Shown: positions 16,390 to 24,433, counted from the stretch's first letter. The stretch: DNA of 64,000 nt from Cryobacterium sp. SO2 (GCF_026151165.2 NZ_CP117849.1:4033437-4097436), one strand, 5' to 3'. Made by a program: numbers and translations. The notes: generated from the sequence alone by a model not told the origin.

Positions 16390-16695
16390 TTACCAGCTGG
16401 ACTTGGTGATGCCGGGCAGCTCGCCGCGGTGCGCCATGTCGCGGAAACGAACGCGCGAGATGCCGAACTTGGAGAGGTGGCCACGGGGACGACCGTCAAC
16501 CGCGTCGCGGTTGCGCAGGCGAACCGGCGAGGCGTTGCGGGGCAGCTTCTGGAGGCCCTTGCGAGCCTCTTCACGGGACTCGTCGGTGCCGGCCGGGTCG
16601 ACAAGAGCCTTCTTCAGCTCGAGGCGCTTCGCGGCGTAACGCTCAACGATGACCTTGCGCTGGTTGTTCTTGGCAATCATGCTCTTCTTCGCCAT
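16390..16695 (-). CDS. rpsN: 30S ribosomal protein S14, zinc-independent type
   Basis: 101 residues, the long form of S14 (the zinc form is ~61). Begins MAKKSMIAKNNQRKVIVERYA and ends SRVRFRDMAHRGELPGITKSSW. It has no CxxC pairs, so it does not bind zinc. It is last in a compact rpmB-rpmG-rpsN operon, and the zur/znu genes lie directly upstream. In several actinobacteria such cysteine-free ribosomal proteins replace zinc-binding paralogs during zinc shortage; whether a second copy exists elsewhere in this genome cannot be seen. Confidence 0.97.
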   Translation of the reverse strand: MAKKSMIAKNNQRKVIVERYAAKRLELKKALVDPAGTDESREEARKGLQKLPRNASPVRLRNRDAVDGRPRGHLSKFGISRVRFRDMAHRGELPGITKSSW

Positions 16696-16697
16696 TT

Positions 16698-16865
16698 TTA
16701 GCGCTCCTCACGGAAGTCAACGTGCTTGCGCACTACGGGGTCGTACTTCTTGAGCACGAGTCGGTCGGGGTTGTTGCGACGGTTCTTCTTGGTCACGTAG
16801 GTGTAACCGGTTCCTGCCGTCGAACGCAGCTTGATGATCGGACGTACGTCCTGAGCCTTAGCCAT
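16698..16865 (-). CDS. rpmG: 50S ribosomal protein L33
   Basis: 55 residues: MAKAQDVRPIIKLRSTAGTG, YVTKKNRRNNPDRLVLKKYD, ending HVDFREER. No cysteines, so the zinc-free type. The start ATG overlaps the rpmB stop (TAATG), and only two bases separate its stop from the rpsN start, so the three genes are translated together. It is a large-subunit protein near the E site. Confidence 0.96.
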   Translation of the reverse strand: MAKAQDVRPIIKLRSTAGTGYTYVTKKNRRNNPDRLVLKKYDPVVRKHVDFREER

Positions 16866-17101
16866 TAGATTTTCTCCCCACGTGCGAGCAGGTCCTTGAC
16901 GACCGACTCGATACCGCGAGCATCAATAACCTTGATGCCCTTTGCCGAGAGGGTCAACGTGACGTTGCGGCGAAGCGACGGCACGAAGTACTTCTTGGTC
17001 TGCACGTTCGGGTCGAAGCGACGCTTGGTGCGTCGGTGCGAGTGCGAAATGTTGTGTCCAAAGCCGGGAACGGCTCCGGTCACCTGGCAGGTTGCTGCCA
17101 T
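16865..17101 (-). CDS. rpmB: 50S ribosomal protein L28
   Basis: 78 residues: MAATCQVTGAVPGFGHNISH, SHRRTKRRFDPNVQTKKYF, ending LLARGEKI. A single cysteine is left of the zinc sites, so this is the zinc-free type. The ATG at 17101 has GGAGG six bases upstream; the reading frame continues 51 codons further upstream but that part has no resemblance to L28. First gene of the rpmB-rpmG-rpsN operon. Confidence 0.96.
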   Translation of the reverse strand: MAATCQVTGAVPGFGHNISHSHRRTKRRFDPNVQTKKYFVPSLRRNVTLTLSAKGIKVIDARGIESVVKDLLARGEKI

Positions 17102-17118
17102 GGTTTTCCTCCAATACC

Positions 17119-17136
17119 GAAGGGCGATTGCCCTTC
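17119..17136 (-). promoter_or_regulatory. Hairpin in the rpmB leader
   Basis: GAAGGGC (17119-17125) and GCCCTTC (17130-17136) form a perfect 7-base stem with a 4-base loop just upstream of the rpmB ribosome binding site. It could influence translation of the operon. The remaining ~140 bases up to zur hold the presumed promoter; I looked for a Zur-type palindrome there and saw none. Confidence 0.3.
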
Positions 17137-17278
17137 CCAAGATCTCTTGTCGGCCAATCCATGTTGGATTCCACCCGGAATCGACCGGTCGAAACTCACG
17201 TTTCGCCAGGCTGATTCGATGGGAAGAAAAGACACGAACAAGCAATGCACGCACAGATATGCGCAGCAGCTGCCCAGC

Positions 17279-17686
17279 CTACGGGGTTGGGCGGGTTGAC
17301 GCAAGCGCGGTGCAGGCCGCGCACAGGCCGAAAATGTCGATCACATGGGCGGCTTCGCTGAAGCCGTGCTTGGCGGCTTCCTGGGTGGCCCAGTTCTCGA
17401 TCGCGGCGACCTCGATCTCCACCGTGAGCCCGCAGTTGCGGCAGATCAGGTGATGGTGGTGCTCCGTGGTGCTGCACGCCCGGTACAGGCTCTCGCCGTC
17501 GGGCGATTGCAGTGAATCCGCGTCACCCTCCAGCGCCAGGTCGGCGAGCGCGCGGTACACCGTGGCCAGGCCGATCGGAGAGCCGCTGGTGTGCAGGGCG
17601 GAGTGCAGCCCCTGGGCGCTGACGAACCCCTCGGCGCGGCTGAGCTCGGTGCGCACGGCCTCTCGCTGCCAGGTGTTTCGCTTCAT
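17279..17686 (-). CDS. zur: Fur-family zinc uptake regulator
   Basis: 135 residues. The N-terminal winged helix contains TWQREAVRTELSRAEGFVSA and SPIGLATVYRAL (recognition helix). The C-terminal dimer domain has the metal ligands EHHHHLICRNCG and, at the end, IFGLCAACTA, forming the two CxxC structural zinc sites. It is a repressor that binds DNA when loaded with metal. The ATG overlaps the permease stop (ATGA), placing zur last in the znuA-C-B-B operon. Zinc rather than iron is inferred from this operon and from the operator before znuA. Confidence 0.9.
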   Translation of the reverse strand: MKRNTWQREAVRTELSRAEGFVSAQGLHSALHTSGSPIGLATVYRALADLALEGDADSLQSPDGESLYRACSTTEHHHHLICRNCGLTVEIEVAAIENWATQEAAKHGFSEAAHVIDIFGLCAACTALASTRPTP

Positions 17687-18519
17687 GATTCCAACCGTAG
17701 CCCCGCCCGGGCGGACGCGTGAACCCCCGGCGCCCTGCTCCGGAGCGAACTTACGCCGAGCGCGATGAGGAAGCAGGCGGCCGCGGTGAGGGCGATGGCG
17801 GGACCGGCCGCCACGTCGAGCGATCTGGACAACAGCACCCCGACGACCCCGGACCCGGCGCCGATGAGGGGGGCCAGTAGCGCGATGCGGCCGGCGGTGC
17901 GCACCAGGAGCCGGGCGGCGGCGGCGGGAGCGGCGATCAGCGCGATCGCCAGGATCGCGCCGACGGCCGGCATCGCGGTGACCACGGTGGCGGTGATCAG
18001 CACGAGGGTGAGGAGCTCGATGGGCCAGTCCCGGTAGCCGGCCGCGCGGAACCCGGTGCGGTCGAAGGTGGAGAACAGGATTTCCTTGCCCAGGAACACG
18101 GCGACAAGCACCGCGACGGCCAGAGCCGCTGCGGCCAGGAGCACGTCACCGTCGGTGACCGTGAGGATCGAGCCGACCAGGTAGGACTCCACGTGCACGG
18201 GCAGGGTCGGGTTGAGGGCCTGCAGCAGCACACCGAGCGCGAATCCGGCGGTGAGCATGATGCCGGAGGCCACCTGGCTGCCCTGCCGGCGGACCCGGCC
18301 GAGCATGGTCATCACGGCCACGATCAGGGCGCTGGCGACGGCCGCGCCGAGCGGGATGCTGACCCCGAGCAGCGCAGCGGCCACGGCACCGGGGAAGGTG
18401 GCGTGAGTGAGCGCCTGGGCGAAGAACGTGCGCCGGCGCAACAGCACGAGGGTGCCGACCAGCCCGCTGAGCGCGCCGATCACAACGGCGGCGAGCAGGG
18501 CCTTCTCGAAGTAGCCCAT
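17683..18519 (-). CDS. Zinc/manganese ABC transporter permease, second copy
   Basis: 278 residues, about eight membrane helices, with the ABC-3 family signature VLLRRRTFFAQALTHATFPG near residue 27. It starts at ATG 18519, overlapping the first permease stop (ATGA). The tail SLRSRAPGVHASARAGLRLES is hydrophilic. Together with the permease at 18519-19406 it would form a heterodimeric channel, as in transporters with two permease genes. Confidence 0.9.
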   Translation of the reverse strand: MGYFEKALLAAVVIGALSGLVGTLVLLRRRTFFAQALTHATFPGAVAAALLGVSIPLGAAVASALIVAVMTMLGRVRRQGSQVASGIMLTAGFALGVLLQALNPTLPVHVESYLVGSILTVTDGDVLLAAAALAVAVLVAVFLGKEILFSTFDRTGFRAAGYRDWPIELLTLVLITATVVTAMPAVGAILAIALIAAPAAAARLLVRTAGRIALLAPLIGAGSGVVGVLLSRSLDVAAGPAIALTAAACFLIALGVSSLRSRAPGVHASARAGLRLES

Positions 18520-19406
18520 CAGCGGGTCACCGTCCCCGGCTGCGGCTCGGGGCGGGCTGTGGCCGGCGCGGGGCGGCGCATCCGGTCGACCGCGACCCTG
18601 CCGAGGAGCACAAGCAGGTAGCCGGCGACAAGCACGAGCACGACGGTGGCGCCGCTGGGCAGGTCGATGCCGGCCGTGACGGAGGCTTCGAAGCCGAGCG
18701 TCAGGCCCAGCCACGCGCACAGCGCCGCGAACCCGGCGGCCAGCGGGAAGAGCAGCCAGAGCCGCACCGTGAGCAGCCGGGCGACGGCGCCGGGCACGAT
18801 GAGCACGGCGAGCACAAGAAGGTTGCCGACGGCGCTGGAGGCCGCCACCACGACGAGGGCGATGGCCACGTTGAGAACCAGATCCAGCAGCAGCGTGCGA
18901 TAGCCGACCGCGGCCACCGCGGTGCGGTCGAAAGCCCGGAAGACCTGCTGCTTGAGGGTGAGGCCCACCAGCAGCAGGGCGATGGCGCAGATCGATAGGG
19001 TCTGCGTCACCTCGGCGTCGGTCACGGTGAGCAGGCGGCCGAAGAGGAGCTGGTCCAGCTGGCCGGCATAGTCGGTCTGGCGGGAGACGACCAGGATGCC
19101 GACGCTGAACATGGCCGTGAAGACGATCGCGATTGCGGCGTCCCCCGACACGGCGCGGCGGGTGATCAGGGTGAGCACGACGGCGGCGAGCACCGCGGCG
19201 ATCATGGCGCCCACGAAGAGGCCGTCCCGGCCGCCCCAGACGAAGCCGATCGCGATGCCGGGGAAGACCGAGTGGGTGAGGCCGTCGCTGATGAATTCCA
19301 GGCTGCGCAGGTTGACGAGCACGCCGACCACACCGGCGACGAGGCTGAGGGCCAACAGCACCACGAGCGCTCGCTCCATGAACGGCAGGTCGAGCATGGC
19401 GCTCAT
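18519..19406 (-). CDS. znuB: Zinc/manganese ABC transporter permease, first copy
   Basis: 295 residues with about eight helices. It contains the family motif VNLRSLEFISDGLTHSVFPG and LAVLIVPGAVARLL. It starts one base after the stop of the ATPase gene, so translation is coupled. The C-terminus is Pro/Ala/Arg-rich and cytoplasmic. Substrate assignment as zinc comes from zur and the His-rich binding protein in the same operon. Confidence 0.9.
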   Translation of the reverse strand: MSAMLDLPFMERALVVLLALSLVAGVVGVLVNLRSLEFISDGLTHSVFPGIAIGFVWGGRDGLFVGAMIAAVLAAVVLTLITRRAVSGDAAIAIVFTAMFSVGILVVSRQTDYAGQLDQLLFGRLLTVTDAEVTQTLSICAIALLLVGLTLKQQVFRAFDRTAVAAVGYRTLLLDLVLNVAIALVVVAASSAVGNLLVLAVLIVPGAVARLLTVRLWLLFPLAAGFAALCAWLGLTLGFEASVTAGIDLPSGATVVLVLVAGYLLVLLGRVAVDRMRRPAPATARPEPQPGTVTR

Positions 19407-20198
19407 TCAGTGGCCTTCGTGGCCGGGGATGACGAGGGTGTGCTGGTCCATTTCGACGCCGACCTCGTGGAAGGTGCGCTGGACGTTGTCGAGGGTGAGC
19501 ACAATAGCGCGCGGGCCGAAGGCCACCTGGCTGCCGTTCAGCAACAGCACCCGCTCGCAGACCGCCCTGGCCAGTTCGAGGTCGTGGGTGGAGACGAGCA
19601 CGGCCACGCCGTCTGCCTTGAGCCGTTCCACGGTGCCGACGAGGGCATCACGGTTGGACTGATCGAGGCCGTTGAAGGGTTCGTCGAGCAGCAGCAGCCG
19701 CGGACCGCCGGCCACGGCCCTGGCGAGCAGGCCACGCTGCTGTTGGCCGCCGGAGAGCTGCCCGAACCGGGTTTTGGCCAGGTGTCCGAGGCCCACGGTC
19801 TCCAGCGCGTCGGCGACCGCCCTGCGGTCCTTCTTGCCGGGCAGCCGTAGCCAGCCGAGCTGGCGATAGCGGCCCATCATGACGACCTGCTCGAGGCTCA
19901 CCGGGAACTCGGGGTCGAGCTCGTCGGTCTGCGGCACGTAGCCGATGCTGCCGGCCGGAGCCTGGGCCTGGCCGAGCACCTCGACGGTTCCCTCGGTGCG
20001 GTGGATCAGACCCAGGATGCCCTTGAGCAGGGTCGACTTCCCCGAGCCGTTCGGGCCGATCAGCGCGACGGCCTCACCGGCGTGGAGATCGAAGTCCAGG
20101 CCGGTGAGGGCGGGGGTCTGGGCGTACGCGAACGAGGCCCCGGAGACTCGGAGGGCGAGCGGTGCGGGCATCCGCTGCTGAGAAGGGTTCTCGTTCAC
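19407..20198 (-). CDS. znuC: Zinc ABC transporter ATP-binding protein
   Basis: 263 residues. Walker A is ALIGPNGSGKSTLL, the ABC signature is FGQLSGGQQQRGLLARA, Walker B is RLLLLDEPFNGLD, and the switch His is in LVSTHDLEL. The gene starts at GTG 20198, eight bases after the znuA stop; there is no strong ribosome site, so a later ATG (20171) is possible. The C-terminal GHEGH could bind metal. It powers import through the two permeases. Confidence 0.92.
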   Translation of the reverse strand: MNENPSQQRMPAPLALRVSGASFAYAQTPALTGLDFDLHAGEAVALIGPNGSGKSTLLKGILGLIHRTEGTVEVLGQAQAPAGSIGYVPQTDELDPEFPVSLEQVVMMGRYRQLGWLRLPGKKDRRAVADALETVGLGHLAKTRFGQLSGGQQQRGLLARAVAGGPRLLLLDEPFNGLDQSNRDALVGTVERLKADGVAVLVSTHDLELARAVCERVLLLNGSQVAFGPRAIVLTLDNVQRTFHEVGVEMDQHTLVIPGHEGH

Positions 20199-20205
20199 GA
20201 TTCAA

Positions 20206-21222
20206 CTATTGCAGGTCGGCGGGCACGGCGGTGGGCGTCACGCCCCAGGACTCCAGGATCAGGCGCACATTGTGCAGCTGGGAGGCGATGTAGGTGGCGC
20301 CGTCGCTGTCGGCCGGGCCGAGCGAGTCGCCGTAGAGGGCGTCGTCTCCGGAGTAGACCGTGACCCCGGCCTCCTCGGCGATGGTGTCCGCGGCCTTGGG
20401 GTTGATCGACGCCTCGGAGAAGACGGCCTTGACGCCAGTGGCCCTGATCGCGGCCACGAGGGTGTCGATCTCCGCCGCGCTCGGTTCGGCATTGTCGTCG
20501 AAGCTGGGGATGACGCTGCCCACGTAGGTGATGCCGTAGGCGGCGGTGAAGTAGCCGAAGGCGTCGTGGTTGCTCACGAGCAGGCGTTCCTCGGCCGGTA
20601 CAGCGTCGATGTTCTCGTGGATCCAGCCGTCTAGGTCGGCGAGCCTGGCGACGTAGCCGGTCTCGTTGGACTCGAAGTCGGCGGCATGTGCGGAGCTGGC
20701 GCCGGCCAGGCCGTCGGCGATCGTGGCGGCCATGGCCTCGGCGTTGCTCACGTCGGTCCAGATGTGCGGGTTGCCTCCGGCGTGGTCGTGCTCGGCGTCG
20801 TCCGCGGCCTCGGTGTCGCCGTCTTCCTCGTGACCGGCCTCGCCGTCCAGGATCGTGATGCCCTCGTCGGAGTCGATGGTGACGCCGTCGAAGCCGGACG
20901 CCGTGATCGCGTCGTCGAGCCATTCCTCCAGGCCGACGCCGTTGATCACGAGCACGTCGGCGGCGCCGAGAGCAGTGAGGTCGGCGACCGACGGGTCGTA
21001 GCTGTGCGCGCTCTGGTTGGGCTGGATTAGCTGAGTGACCGTGACGCCGGCGGTGTCGCCGACGATGTTGCGGGTGAGTTCGGCGATCTGCGTGGTCGTT
21101 GCGACGACCTTGAGGTCGGTGTCCGATCCTGCCGAGGCATTGGTGGCGGTCGTCGAGCATCCTGCCAGCACAAGGGCAGCCGAGGCGGCCAGGGCGGGGA
21201 GGAGGAGTCTGGTGTTCTTCAC
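20206..21222 (-). CDS. znuA: Zinc-binding lipoprotein of the ABC transporter
   Basis: 338 residues with a lipobox (ALVLAGC) and the cluster A-I fold: LKVVATTTQIAELTRNIVGD, then metal-ligand His in SAHSYDPS, an acidic His-containing loop (about HEEDGDTEAADDAEHDHAGG) followed by NPHIWTDV, then LLVSNHDAFGYFTAAYGI and VFSEASINP. The acidic His-rich loop is typical of zinc rather than manganese transporters. The chosen GTG (21222) coincides with the expected transcription start of the promoter overlapping the Zur box, so the mRNA is probably leaderless. Confidence 0.9.
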   Translation of the reverse strand: MKNTRLLLPALAASAALVLAGCSTTATNASAGSDTDLKVVATTTQIAELTRNIVGDTAGVTVTQLIQPNQSAHSYDPSVADLTALGAADVLVINGVGLEEWLDDAITASGFDGVTIDSDEGITILDGEAGHEEDGDTEAADDAEHDHAGGNPHIWTDVSNAEAMAATIADGLAGASSAHAADFESNETGYVARLADLDGWIHENIDAVPAEERLLVSNHDAFGYFTAAYGITYVGSVIPSFDDNAEPSAAEIDTLVAAIRATGVKAVFSEASINPKAADTIAEEAGVTVYSGDDALYGDSLGPADSDGATYIASQLHNVRLILESWGVTPTAVPADLQ

Positions 21223-21229
21223 CTGTGGA

Positions 21230-21258
21230 ACGCTACGCCTATTGATAATGATTGTCAA
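21230..21258 (-). promoter_or_regulatory. Zur box overlapping the znuA promoter
   Basis: A 17-base palindrome, TTGATAATGATTGTCAA (21242-21258), matches the TGATAATNATTNTCA type of Fur/Zur operators. On the minus strand its right end forms the -35 TTGACA (21258-21253). After 17 bases comes TAGCGT (21235-21230) as a -10. Transcription would start near 21223, at the GTG start codon. Zur bound here would block the -35. Confidence 0.82.
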
Positions 21259-21284
21259 AACCATTAGAGCGGGGTGGCGGGGGC

Positions 21285-22010
21285 TCAGAGTTGACGCAAG
21301 TAACGCTCGGGGGCATCGAGGAAACTTGCCCAATTGGTGACCAGGTCGAGGTCCCGCCAGGCCATCTCGCGCAGCCCCCACTCACCCACCTCGAGGATCC
21401 GGGCACCGGGAAGCGCGGCGAGCAGTGGCGAGTGGGTCGACATGATCACCTGCGAACCGCCCGCGGCGAGCAGGGCTTTGAGATGGCCGAGTAGCGCCAG
21501 ACAGCCCGAGAACGAGAGGGCGGACTCCGGCTCGTCGAGCACCCACAGCCCCCGGCCCCTGAACCTGTCCACGGCGAGCTCGAGGAACGATTCCCCGTGC
21601 GAGATCTCGTGGAAGCGCGGCTCCTCCGGCCCGGACTGGCGGGGATTCTCTTCGAGATAGGTGAAGAAGCCGTGCATGGTCTCGGCGCGCAGGAAGTAAC
21701 CACGCCGGGTGCTCCCCGCGGTACGCACCAGTCGCAGGTGGTCGTGCAACGGGGATTCGCTCACCCGGGAGGAGTTGCGCGCTCCGGTGGAGCCCCCCTC
21801 CGGCGAGAGGCCCCAGGCCAGGGCGATCGCCTCGACGAGGGTGGACTTGCCGGCGCCGTTCTCGCCGACGAAGACCGTGGCGGCCCCCAGGTTCAGGCCG
21901 GTCTCGAGCAGCTGGGTGACCGGCGGCAGGGTGGCCGGCCAGCTGTTCCTGGGCAGTGGATGCTGTGGGTCCTCCTCGACCCGGCGCAGGGGCGTGCTCT
22001 CGAAAGCCAT
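21285..22010 (-). CDS. AAA-type ATPase of the ATP-binding-cassette class (RecF/SMC-like fold)
   Basis: 241 residues. Walker A is TVFVGENGAGKSTLVEAIA, the signature region is EISHGESFLELA, and Walker B is LWVLDEPESALS, followed by QVIMSTHSPLLA. This is the AAA_21/AAA_23 layout of stand-alone cytoplasmic ATPases with no membrane partner. The ATG at 22010 has GGGGAGG nine bases upstream and follows the expected N-terminus. It is next to the znu operon but oriented with its own short upstream gap. Its role is unknown. Confidence 0.8.
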   Translation of the reverse strand: MAFESTPLRRVEEDPQHPLPRNSWPATLPPVTQLLETGLNLGAATVFVGENGAGKSTLVEAIALAWGLSPEGGSTGARNSSRVSESPLHDHLRLVRTAGSTRRGYFLRAETMHGFFTYLEENPRQSGPEEPRFHEISHGESFLELAVDRFRGRGLWVLDEPESALSFSGCLALLGHLKALLAAGGSQVIMSTHSPLLAALPGARILEVGEWGLREMAWRDLDLVTNWASFLDAPERYLRQL

Positions 22011-22075
22011 GCCCCCCATCCTCCCCCGCAGGCCCCCGATACGCCCGCATCCGCCCGGAACTGCCCGCAGGCAGT

Positions 22076-22138
22076 CGCCGACTTGCGCCAAATCGCCCCT
22101 TCCGCGCCGCCCAGAGGGCGTTTTGCGGCAAGTCGGCG
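22076..22138. repeat. Imperfect palindrome, GCGGCAAGTCG family (copy 1)
   Basis: Starts CGCCGACTTG and ends CAAGTCGGCG, with arms of ~26 bases pairing apart from a few mismatches. The right arm contains TTTTGCGGCAAGTCGGCG, which recurs at 22193-22208 (variant) and 36607-36622. It lies upstream of the GNAT gene and the divergent ATPase. Confidence 0.7.
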
Positions 22139-22147
22139 AAGGGTCCG

Positions 22148-22208
22148 CCGCCGACATCGGGCAATACTCCCCTTCAGAGGGCGCGAAGGGGGTTTTGCGG
22201 CAAGTCGC
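22148..22208. repeat. Degenerate palindrome, GCGGCAAGTCG family (copy 2)
   Basis: The right half (GAAGGGGGTTTTGCGGCAAG then TCGCGG) matches the right arms of the copies at 22076 and 36564. The left half (CGACATCGGGCAATACTCCC) is a decayed inverted copy. It lies directly behind copy 1, so the two form a tandem pair, and ends about 30 bases before the GNAT start. Confidence 0.55.
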
Positions 22209-22239
22209 GGAGGATGCGCCCGCCGTCTACTCTGATGCC

Positions 22240-22965
22240 ATGAGAGCACGCACCGGGAAGGGCACCGCACCGTCCGCCGGCAGCCTGCCCAGCCCGGCCC
22301 GCTCCGGACGGATCGCCCGGGCGGGCCGGGGCAGCCGGTCCGCCCGGTTGGTGCCGTCGGCCTCTTCCCAGTCGGCTTCTTCCCAGTCGGCCCCCGCACA
22401 ACCGTCCCCCGAACAGTCGGTGCCGGTGGCGATGCTGCGCCCGTGGCGCCTCGACGACGCGGCCGGCCTGCAGGCGGCCTTCACCGTGAGCGGCGACCTG
22501 GCCGCCCAATTCGGCGCTATCGAGCTGTCCACCATCGCCCGCTGCCAGAGCTTCATCGCCGACAACCTCGCACCCGCCACGGTCTCGCGGCAGAACTTCG
22601 CGATCAGCATCGACGGCGTCGCCGTGGGCAATGTCGGGATCGGCAGCATGGAGCACCGGCACGGCACCGGCTGGGTCTACTACTGGGTCTCGGCCGAGGC
22701 CAGAGGCCGGGGCCTGGCCACGCTCGCGCTCGCGTCGATCGCGGACTGGGCCTTCACCGAGCAGGGGCTGCACCGGCTCGAGCTCGGGCACCGCACCAAC
22801 AATCCCGCCTCGTGCCGGGTCGCCGCCAAGGCCGGTTTCGTCTTCGAGGGCATCGAGCGGCAGAAGCTGAAGTACGGTAGCGAGCGGTTCGACGTGGAAA
22901 CCCACGCCAGGCTGCGCACGGATGCGCCTCCCCCGGTCCGCCCCCTGCCGCTTGTCACCTTCTAG
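22240..22965 (+). CDS. GNAT N-acetyltransferase, RimJ/RimL type
   Basis: 241 residues. The first ~60 are a disordered Ala/Ser/Pro/Gln-rich stretch with a near-repeat (SASSQSASSQSAPAQ). The acetyltransferase domain starts at AMLRPWRLDDAAGLQAAFTV; the acetyl-CoA site is YYWVSAEARGRGLATLAL, and the end is LELGHRTNNPASCRVAAKAGFVFEG. It resembles the RimJ/RimL class that acetylates N-termini or small molecules; the substrate is unknown. The start could instead be a GTG close to the domain, which would remove the odd N-terminus. Confidence 0.82.
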   Translation: MRARTGKGTAPSAGSLPSPARSGRIARAGRGSRSARLVPSASSQSASSQSAPAQPSPEQSVPVAMLRPWRLDDAAGLQAAFTVSGDLAAQFGAIELSTIARCQSFIADNLAPATVSRQNFAISIDGVAVGNVGIGSMEHRHGTGWVYYWVSAEARGRGLATLALASIADWAFTEQGLHRLELGHRTNNPASCRVAAKAGFVFEGIERQKLKYGSERFDVETHARLRTDAPPPVRPLPLVTF

Positions 22966-22980
22966 GCCGGCCTGCCCGCC

Positions 22981-23766
22981 ATGCCCCCGCGCGCTGTCGT
23001 TCCGCCCGAGCTGATCGGCCGGCTGCGCGCGGCTGGGTGCGTCTTTGCCGAGGATGAGGCCAAGCTCCTCCTGGAGGCCGCCGACACACCGGCCGACCTG
23101 GAGCGATTGCTGGCCATGCGGATCAGCGGCCTGCCGCTTGAGCAGGTCCTCGGCTGGGCGGAGTTCTGCGGGCTGCGCATCGTGGTGCGCCCAGGAGTGT
23201 TCGTACCGCGCCGTCGCACGCGGCTCCTCGTGCAGGAGGCAGCCCGCGTGGCACACCCGAACAGTCTGGTCCTCGACGTCTGTTGTGGTTCCGGCGCCGT
23301 GGGCACCGCCCTGCTCGCCGCCGAACCATCGTTGAGACTGTTCGCCATCGACATCGATCCGGCGGCCACCGCTTGCGCTCGCCTGAATGTGAGCCCGCGG
23401 GGCGGCGAGGTGCTCACCGGCGACCTGTTCGACCCGCTCCCGGCCGAACTCCGCGGCCAGGTCGACCTCGTTGTGGCCAACGCGCCATACGTGCCCACCG
23501 AGGCCATCGAGCGGATGCCCCCTGAGGCACGGCTGCACGAAGCCCGGGTGGCTCTGGACGGCGGCACCGACGGTCTCAAGGTGCAGAGCCGGATCGCAGC
23601 GGCGGCGCCCGAGTGGCTGGCGCCCGGCGGGCGCCTGATCGTGGAGACCAGTGCCGCCCAGTCACCGCACACCGCGGAACTCTTCACCCGGCACGGCCTA
23701 CGACCCCGGATTCGCCGGTCGGCAGCCCTGGACGCCACCGTCGTGATCGGCACGGCGCCCGCCTGA
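22981..23766 (+). CDS. PrmC/HemK-like methyltransferase with NAPY motif
   Basis: 261 residues. The SAM-binding motif is VLDVCCGSGAVGTAL (about residues 97-111), with AIDIDPAA as motif II. The catalytic motif of glutamine N5-methyltransferases (NPPY) reads NAPY here (167-170), as in a recognised actinobacterial subgroup annotated as putative N5-glutamine methyltransferase. The N-terminal ~70 residues match the helical PrmC domain (LPLEQVLGWAEFCGL). It lies 15 bases after the GNAT gene, so the two may be one operon of protein-modifying enzymes. The true release-factor enzyme is usually beside prfA, so this is likely a paralog. Confidence 0.8.
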   Translation: MPPRAVVPPELIGRLRAAGCVFAEDEAKLLLEAADTPADLERLLAMRISGLPLEQVLGWAEFCGLRIVVRPGVFVPRRRTRLLVQEAARVAHPNSLVLDVCCGSGAVGTALLAAEPSLRLFAIDIDPAATACARLNVSPRGGEVLTGDLFDPLPAELRGQVDLVVANAPYVPTEAIERMPPEARLHEARVALDGGTDGLKVQSRIAAAAPEWLAPGGRLIVETSAAQSPHTAELFTRHGLRPRIRRSAALDATVVIGTAPA

Positions 23767-23820
23767 GGCGCCGGCGGCAAGAATGCCGAGCGCAGGTGGG
23801 AGCCAACCGAGTCCTCGGGG

Positions 23821-24390
23821 TCAGAGACCCGGTGTGAGGGCCGCCATGGTGCTCTGCACCAGGGCCAGAACCGTGGCCTCGTCGACCGGGTCGTAGAGCA
23901 GCTGGCCGGCCAGCCCGGCGGCGAACGCAAGCACCGCCCTGGCCAGGTTCTCGCCGTCGACCTCGGGGTGCAGTTCGCCCTCGTGCCGGGCCCGGCCGGC
24001 CAGCCGCGCCAGGTTGCCGCGCACTTCGGCATCCCAGCCCGCCAAGGAGTGGGCCACCTCTGGGTCGAACGGCGCCCGGTCCGAGACCGCGACACTGACC
24101 AGGCATGCACTGCGGCGGGCGTCGTCGAGCGGCAGAGTGGCCATGACAAGCTCCACCAGCCAGGCGCGCAGGGTAGGCCGGCCGGGGTCGACGCTCACCT
24201 GCAACGCTATGGTCGCCTGCGCGTAGGACAGCGTCGCCCGAATCAGGGCGTCCTTGGTGGGAAAGGTCTTTTGCACCGCGCCAAGCGACCAGCCCGACTC
24301 GGCGGCCACCGAGCGGAAGGTCACGGCCGGCAGCCCCCCGGCGGTGACCAGGCGAAGCGCGGCCGCCGCGAGTTCGCCCGTGCGGTCCAT
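23821..24390 (-). CDS. TetR-family transcriptional regulator
   Basis: 189 residues. The N-terminal helix-turn-helix reads RTGELAAAALRLVTAGG, then FRSVAAESGWSLGAVQKTF and TKDALIRATLSYA. The C-terminal ligand domain is of the AcrR-C type with LVELVMATLPLDDARRSA and ends in TMAALTPGL. The ATG at 24390 has AAGGAGG a few bases upstream; the frame is open further upstream but that part covers the operator. It is divergent from the CPBP gene, with a double palindrome between them, so it probably represses itself and that gene. Confidence 0.9.
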   Translation of the reverse strand: MDRTGELAAAALRLVTAGGLPAVTFRSVAAESGWSLGAVQKTFPTKDALIRATLSYAQATIALQVSVDPGRPTLRAWLVELVMATLPLDDARRSACLVSVAVSDRAPFDPEVAHSLAGWDAEVRGNLARLAGRARHEGELHPEVDGENLARAVLAFAAGLAGQLLYDPVDEATVLALVQSTMAALTPGL

Positions 24391-24433
24391 GGTGCCCTCC
24401 TTTTGTGGGTGTCCGTGATGCTCGACAAAACCA

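Noticed and set aside
17102..17278. Zur box upstream of rpmB
   Set aside because: I looked for a TGATAATNATTNTCA-like palindrome and found none; only a short hairpin near the RBS.
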